Shown piece by piece: positions 59,903 to 64,000 of a DNA stretch of 64,000 nucleotides. Made by a program: the position numbers and the translations under genes. Source of the DNA: Thermococcus paralvinellae (lineage in GTDB: Archaea > Methanobacteriota_B > Thermococci > Thermococcales > Thermococcaceae); NCBI RefSeq assembly GCF_000517445.1, contig NZ_CP006965.1, positions 124,001 through 188,000 on the forward strand. Direction: 5' to 3'. The notes beneath the pieces are model-generated. The model searched no databases, had not been told where the DNA came from, and worked only from the letters and a program-made list of their open reading frames with translations. Position 1 is the stretch's first letter, and every line of letters starts with the position of its first letter.

Positions 59903-61471
59903 ATGAGCATGGAAGAGAAGGTGAATGAACTATATGAAAAGAAGGAGAAAATCCTGCAAATGGGAGGGGAGGCTAAGATTCAGAAGCAGCATGAAAAGGG
60001 CAAACTTACTGCAAGAGAGAGGATTGAAAAACTCCTTGATCCAGGAAGCTTTGTTGAGATTGGAATGTTTGTCAAGCATAGAAACACTGAATTTGGCCTC
60101 GACAAGATGGAATTACCAGCTGACGGAGTAGTAACAGGCTATGGAACAATAGACGGTAGATTGGTTTTCGTGTACGCTCAAGACTTCACAGTGATGGGTG
60201 GGTCATTGGGAGAAATGCATGCAATGAAAATTAAGCGTGTAATGGAATTAGCACTAGAAGCAGGCGCTCCAATCATTGGACTCAACGATTCTGGAGGAGC
60301 AAGGATCCAAGAGGGTGTGGATTCACTCAAGGGTTATGGTGAAATCTTCAAAATGAACACAATTTTGAGTGGTGTTGTCCCACAAATTACTGCAATCATG
60401 GGGCCCTGTGCTGGAGGTGCAGTCTACAGCCCAGCAATTGGCGACTTCATACTTATGGTCGACAATCCGGCAACATTCATGTTCATCACCGGTCCCCAAG
60501 TGGTTAAGGCCGTCACTGGTGTTGAAGTCTCATCAACCCAATTGGGTGGTGCAATGGTTCATGCTCAAAAAAGCGGACAGGCTCACTTAATCGGCAAAAG
60601 TGACGAAGAAGTCCTCATGCTCATTAGAAGATTGTTAAGCTATTTGCCGTCAAACAACATGGAGAAGCCTCCGAGGGTTAAGACAAACGACCCACCATTT
60701 AGAAAGAGTGACAAGCTTTATGAGATTGTTCCAGATGACCCGAACAAGGGTTATGATGTTAGACAAGTGATTTATGAAATCGTTGATAGAGATGCAAACG
60801 GAAACCCGGACTTCCTCGAAATACTTCCTTACTTTGCTCCTAATGCTGTCGTTGGTTTTGGAAGAATGAACGGCCAGACAGTGGGTATAGTGGCAAATAA
60901 TCCCATACACTTGGCTGGTGTTCTCGATATTGACAGCTCAGACAAAATAGCAAGATTTGTCAGAACTTGTGATGCATTTAATATTCCAATTGTAACTTTA
61001 GTTGATGTTCCAGGTTATCTGCCTGGAGTTCAGCAAGAGTACGGAGGAATAATTAGACACGGAGCAAAAGTCCTCTACGCTTATGCAGAGGCTACAGTCC
61101 CAATGGTTACTGTTATCCTAAGAAAGGCTTATGGTGGGGCTTACTTGGCTATGGGTTCAAAGCACCTTGGAGCGGATTTTGTCTTTGCTTGGCCAACAGC
61201 AGAGATTGCAGTTATGGGTCCAGAGGGGGCCGCAAACATAATCTTCAGGAAGGAAATTGCTAAGGCTGAGAATCCAGAAGAGTTTAGACAGCAGAAGATC
61301 AAGGAGTATAGGGAGAGGTTTGCCAACCCATACGTTGCAGCCTCAAGAGGTTACATTGATGACGTTATTGATCCGGCAGAGACGAGAGGAAAGATTATCA
61401 TGGCTCTTGAGGCTTTAGAGAGCAAGCGTGTTAAGTTGCCACCAAAGAAGCATGGAAACATTCCACTGTGA
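59903..61471 (+). CDS. mmdA: Methylmalonyl-CoA decarboxylase carboxyltransferase subunit alpha
   Basis: A 522-residue acyl-CoA carboxyltransferase of the propionyl-CoA carboxylase beta type. It moves the carboxyl group of methylmalonyl-CoA to biotin. Motifs include ALEAGAPIIGLNDSGGARIQEGVDSL and IMGPCAGGAVYSPAIGDF for CoA and biotin binding in the crotonase fold. ATG 59903 follows GGGGGATT. It heads four genes that together encode the Na+-pumping decarboxylase. Confidence 0.93.
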   Translation: MSMEEKVNELYEKKEKILQMGGEAKIQKQHEKGKLTARERIEKLLDPGSFVEIGMFVKHRNTEFGLDKMELPADGVVTGYGTIDGRLVFVYAQDFTVMGGSLGEMHAMKIKRVMELALEAGAPIIGLNDSGGARIQEGVDSLKGYGEIFKMNTILSGVVPQITAIMGPCAGGAVYSPAIGDFILMVDNPATFMFITGPQVVKAVTGVEVSSTQLGGAMVHAQKSGQAHLIGKSDEEVLMLIRRLLSYLPSNNMEKPPRVKTNDPPFRKSDKLYEIVPDDPNKGYDVRQVIYEIVDRDANGNPDFLEILPYFAPNAVVGFGRMNGQTVGIVANNPIHLAGVLDIDSSDKIARFVRTCDAFNIPIVTLVDVPGYLPGVQQEYGGIIRHGAKVLYAYAEATVPMVTVILRKAYGGAYLAMGSKHLGADFVFAWPTAEIAVMGPEGAANIIFRKEIAKAENPEEFRQQKIKEYRERFANPYVAASRGYIDDVIDPAETRGKIIMALEALESKRVKLPPKKHGNIPL

Positions 61472-61481
61472 GGTGTCTAAT

Positions 61482-61862
61482 ATGATCACAATGCAAGCAT
61501 TCCTAGAAGGGCTTTACATAACAATCCTAGGTGTTACAGTAGTTTTTGCTGTTTTAACAATTTTAGCACTGGCAATGTATGGGATTGGTTACTTGGAGAG
61601 GCGTTTGCTTGAAAGAGAGGCACCAAAGGAAGCACCTGTGGCAGAGGTTAAGGAAGAAGCCAAGGCTGAGGAGAAGCCCAAGATTGAACCTAAAAAGCTT
61701 GCTGTTATCACAGCTGCAATTTTAGCTTATATCGCTGAGAAAAATGCTCAGCTCAGACCTGTTCCGTTTAAGCGGAAACCTTCTGATGCTTGGCGTTTAT
61801 ATGGTATTCAGACTCAAATGGAGGAAGTTGAGGATTTCAATTATGAGTTAGGGAAGTGGTGA
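61482..61862 (+). CDS. mmdD: Methylmalonyl-CoA decarboxylase delta subunit (OadG-like)
   Basis: A 126-residue protein with one N-terminal membrane helix (LYITILGVTVVFAVLTILALAMYGI), then an acidic, Glu/Lys/Ala-rich segment and a C-terminal part. This is the layout of the small anchor subunit that holds the complex together. ATG 61482 follows GAGGTG; the longer frame to 61428 overlaps mmdA and is not needed. Confidence 0.85.
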   Translation: MITMQAFLEGLYITILGVTVVFAVLTILALAMYGIGYLERRLLEREAPKEAPVAEVKEEAKAEEKPKIEPKKLAVITAAILAYIAEKNAQLRPVPFKRKPSDAWRLYGIQTQMEEVEDFNYELGKW

Positions 61863-61864
61863 AG

Positions 61865-62344
61865 ATGAAGGGCAAAGTTAAGGTCACTGTCGATGGTATC
61901 CCTTATGAAGTTGAAGTGGAGGAACTCGGCTTGGGTAAGTTCAGAGTATCATTTGAGGGAGAAAGCTATGAAGTTGAAGCTAAAGATCTAGGAATTCCTT
62001 TAAGTGCTATGGAGATACCGGCTCAAGTGCAAGCTCCCTCAGCACCTGCACCAGCTCCTTCTGCGCCTTCAGTGGCTCCGGTACAGGCTTCGTCTGTGTC
62101 TTCAACTTCGTCGTCAGTTTCTGCAGTGGGTGGGGGTGTTGTTTCTGCGCCTATGCCGGGTAAGGTTTTGAGGATTCTTGTTAGTGAGGGGGATCAAGTG
62201 AAGGTTGGTCAGGGGTTGCTAGTGTTGGAGGCTATGAAAATGGAGAATGAAATCCCAGCACCAAAAGACGGCATCGTAAAGAAAATCCTCGTAAAAGAAG
62301 GCGACACTGTCGACACAGGACAACCACTAATAGAACTCGGGTGA
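61865..62344 (+). CDS. mmdC: Biotin carboxyl carrier subunit of the decarboxylase
   Basis: A 159-residue biotin carrier. The biotinylation motif [10 protein letters not shown] lies near the C-terminus, with the lysine of MKM modified. An Ala/Pro/Ser-rich hinge (about 55-95) joins it to an N-terminal beta domain that docks to the other subunits. ATG 61865 follows GGTGA. No biotin ligase is in the window. Confidence 0.93.
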   Translation: MKGKVKVTVDGIPYEVEVEELGLGKFRVSFEGESYEVEAKDLGIPLSAMEIPAQVQAPSAPAPAPSAPSVAPVQASSVSSTSSSVSAVGGGVVSAPMPGKVLRILVSEGDQVKVGQGLLVLEAMKMENEIPAPKDGIVKKILVKEGDTVDTGQPLIELG

Positions 62345-62349
62345 GGGAT

Positions 62350-63474
62350 ATGGGATTAGAGCAGGCGATAATTGACTTCTTTGCTCACATGGGTCTGCTT
62401 AACTTAACAGTCGGTAACCTGATTATGATACTTGTTGGACTTACACTTGTCTATTTGGCAGTAGTTAAAGAAATGGAACCTTTGCTGTTGCTTCCCATTG
62501 GTATAAGTGCTGTACTTGTGAATTTGCCATTTACTGGAATAGCTGATCCTCCCCATGGTTTGTTTTATTTGATTCATCACTATCTTATTAGCACGGAGAT
62601 AGTCCCTCTGTTGATATTCTTCGGTCTTGGGGCGATGACAGACTTCGGACCTATGATAGCTGATCCCAAAACCGCATTACTCGGTGCAGCTGCTCAGATT
62701 GGTGTTTTCATCGCAATGCTCACAGCAGTTGCCTTAGGTTTTACTCTTCCAGAGGCAGCGTCAATTGGTATTATTGGTGGTGCTGATGGACCTACAACGA
62801 TTTATTTAACAACAAAATTAGCTCCCCACCTGCTCGGGGCAACAGCAGTTGCAGCTTACAGTTACATGAGTCTCGTCCCATTGATTCAGCCGCCAGTTAT
62901 TAAGGCATTGACAACTCCAGAAGAGAGAAGAATTAGGATGGAACAGCTAAGACCAGTCTCGAAGCGTGAAAAGATCCTCTTCCCAATCGCTTCAATGCTA
63001 ATCATTGGTTTGCTAGTCCCTTCAGCAGCTCCGCTAATTGGTATGCTCATGATTGGCAACCTCTTCAGGGAGAGCGGTGTTGTTGAGAGACTCAGCAAGG
63101 CAGCGAGAGAAGAGCTTATGAACATTGTTACAATCTTCCTTGGACTTGGTGTTGGTTCAACAATGAGAGCGGAGTACTTCCTAACGATGAAAACTTTAAT
63201 GATCCTTGCTTTGGGTGTCGTTGCATTTGCAACAGCAACAGCTGGTGGTGTTCTCTTAGGAAAGCTCATGATGAAGCTCAGTGGAGGAAGAATCAACCCA
63301 ATGATAGGGGCAGCTGGAGTTTCAGCAGTTCCTATGAGCGCAAGAGTTGTTCAAAAGCTGGCAGCCGAAGAAGACCCAGGAAACTTCATCTTAATGCACG
63401 CAATGGGTCCAAACGTTGCTGGGGTTATAGGTACAGCAGTTGCTGCTGGAGTTCTGCTCTCAGCTCTTGGTTGA
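62350..63474 (+). CDS. mmdB: Sodium-pumping decarboxylase beta subunit
   Basis: A 374-residue membrane protein that decarboxylates carboxybiotin and exports Na+. About nine to eleven membrane segments are seen. The conserved loops are [36 protein letters not shown] with its essential Asp, and [13 protein letters not shown] 62350 follows GGTGAGGG; GTG 62341 lies before that site. Confidence 0.93.
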   Translation: MGLEQAIIDFFAHMGLLNLTVGNLIMILVGLTLVYLAVVKEMEPLLLLPIGISAVLVNLPFTGIADPPHGLFYLIHHYLISTEIVPLLIFFGLGAMTDFGPMIADPKTALLGAAAQIGVFIAMLTAVALGFTLPEAASIGIIGGADGPTTIYLTTKLAPHLLGATAVAAYSYMSLVPLIQPPVIKALTTPEERRIRMEQLRPVSKREKILFPIASMLIIGLLVPSAAPLIGMLMIGNLFRESGVVERLSKAAREELMNIVTIFLGLGVGSTMRAEYFLTMKTLMILALGVVAFATATAGGVLLGKLMMKLSGGRINPMIGAAGVSAVPMSARVVQKLAAEEDPGNFILMHAMGPNVAGVIGTAVAAGVLLSALG

Positions 63475-63593
63475 TTTCTTTCTTCCCTTATATATTTACC
63501 AAATTTCGAAAATAATTCAGCTTAATTTTTGGCAATCTGTCAATGAAAAGTTTAAATAGTAGGAAGGCATTTTAGTTAAGACCGGTGGTGAAA

Positions 63594-64000
63594 GTGAAAG
63601 TTAAAAGCATAATGACACCAGATCCTGTAGTTATTGAGCTTCCAGCTACGAGGAGTTATGCTCTTGAACTCTTTAAAAAGCACAATGTTAGGTCTTTTCC
63701 CGTTGTTAGGAGAGGGACTAAGGAATTGGTTGGTATTGTAAGCATTAAAAGGGTTCTTGTAAATCCTGACGAAGATCAACTAGCAATGCTTGTGAAAAGG
63801 AATGTTCCTGTAGTTAAGCCTGCTGATGACCTAAAGAAAGCTGTCCGTTTAATGCTTGAGTATGACTATAGGCGAGTGATTGTTGTTGATGATGAAGGTA
63901 AAGTTGTCGGAATTCTCACAGTTGGTGACATTATTAGGAGATATCTGGCAAAGAATGAAAAGTACAAAGATGTTGAAATTGAGCCTTACTACCAGAGATA
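63594..64000 (+). CDS. Tandem CBS-domain protein (partial, cut by the window end)
   Basis: At least 135 codons with two CBS motifs: MTPDPVVIELPATRSYAL and VRSFPVVRRGTKELVGIVSI, then VPVVKPADDLKKAVRLML and RRVIVVDDEGKVVGILTVGDIIRRYL. CBS pairs bind adenosyl ligands and regulate partner proteins. The GTG at 63594 lies 5 bases after GGTGG. The gene continues beyond the window, so further domains could follow. Confidence 0.9.
   Translation, partial: MKVKSIMTPDPVVIELPATRSYALELFKKHNVRSFPVVRRGTKELVGIVSIKRVLVNPDEDQLAMLVKRNVPVVKPADDLKKAVRLMLEYDYRRVIVVDDEGKVVGILTVGDIIRRYLAKNEKYKDVEIEPYYQR

Overview
The window is chromosomal DNA of a hyperthermophilic euryarchaeon of the order Thermococcales, most likely a low-GC Thermococcus. 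The evidence is the gene set: ADP-dependent glucokinase, cupin-type phosphoglucose isomerase, cytosolic sulfhydrogenase next to an NADH-dependent ferredoxin:NADP oxidoreductase (Nfn), archaeal MCM and GINS, aIF2-beta, aIF5A, uL16/L10e and Nep1, an Na+-pumping methylmalonyl-CoA decarboxylase, and a DUF257 protein. Promoters are archaeal (TATA about 26 bases before the presumed transcript start) and ribosome sites are GGTGAT or GAGGTG about 4-7 bases before the start codon. I used these sites to trim many over-extended N-termini. Genes are tightly packed. No gene-free stretch exceeds 300 bases, and I saw no rRNA, tRNA or CRISPR array.

Layout. 1-2.9 kb: end of an unidentified gene, a metal-chelatase AAA+/VWA subunit and a frameshifted Gate-domain membrane protein. 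2.9-7.4 kb: NAD synthase, Zn alcohol dehydrogenase, MobA, double GNAT and a TPR protein. 7.5-10.1 kb: RNase Z, TraB-like protein, Zn ribbon, KH protein and M50 membrane protease. 10.1-18.0 kb: sugar metabolism, with Pgi, ADP-glucokinase and the mannosylglycerate genes (mpgS, mpgP, manC, phosphomannomutase). 18.1-22.8 kb: a two-piece DUF318 permease, then a divergent CbiMNQO nickel/cobalt importer with an extra unknown gene and a NikR-like operator. 22.8-31.2 kb: antiporter, ureohydrolase plus aIF5A, a transposase relic, RNA methyltransferases and ArgF.

31.3-32.9 kb: an archaeosortase flanked by two candidate substrates that share an APIP[L/V]P membrane-anchor tail. One tail is visible only after correcting a one-base frameshift. 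This is my leading candidate for an undescribed system. 33-41.8 kb: ThyX, HIT protein, phosphoglycerate mutase, uL16, MFS transporter, class V aminotransferase, a small VirB11/PilT-like ATPase, archaeal asparagine synthetase and nitroreductase. 41.8-48.1 kb: NfnLS diverging from a four-subunit sulfhydrogenase, with an exact extended SurR-type site between them. 48.1-53.6 kb: DUF257, a small translation-factor-like barrel, TatD, VapBC, RtcA, an unknown 395-residue protein and a phosphodiesterase. 53.7-59.7 kb: Gins23, an MCM helicase carrying two inteins, and aIF2-beta. 59.9-63.5 kb: the four-subunit Na+-pumping decarboxylase. The window ends inside a CBS-domain gene.

Across the window, three genes are broken by a single missing base in a short A or G run, which may be assembly error or real decay. 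Six convergent gene pairs overlap tail to tail, four of them by exactly the four bases that hold both stop codons.
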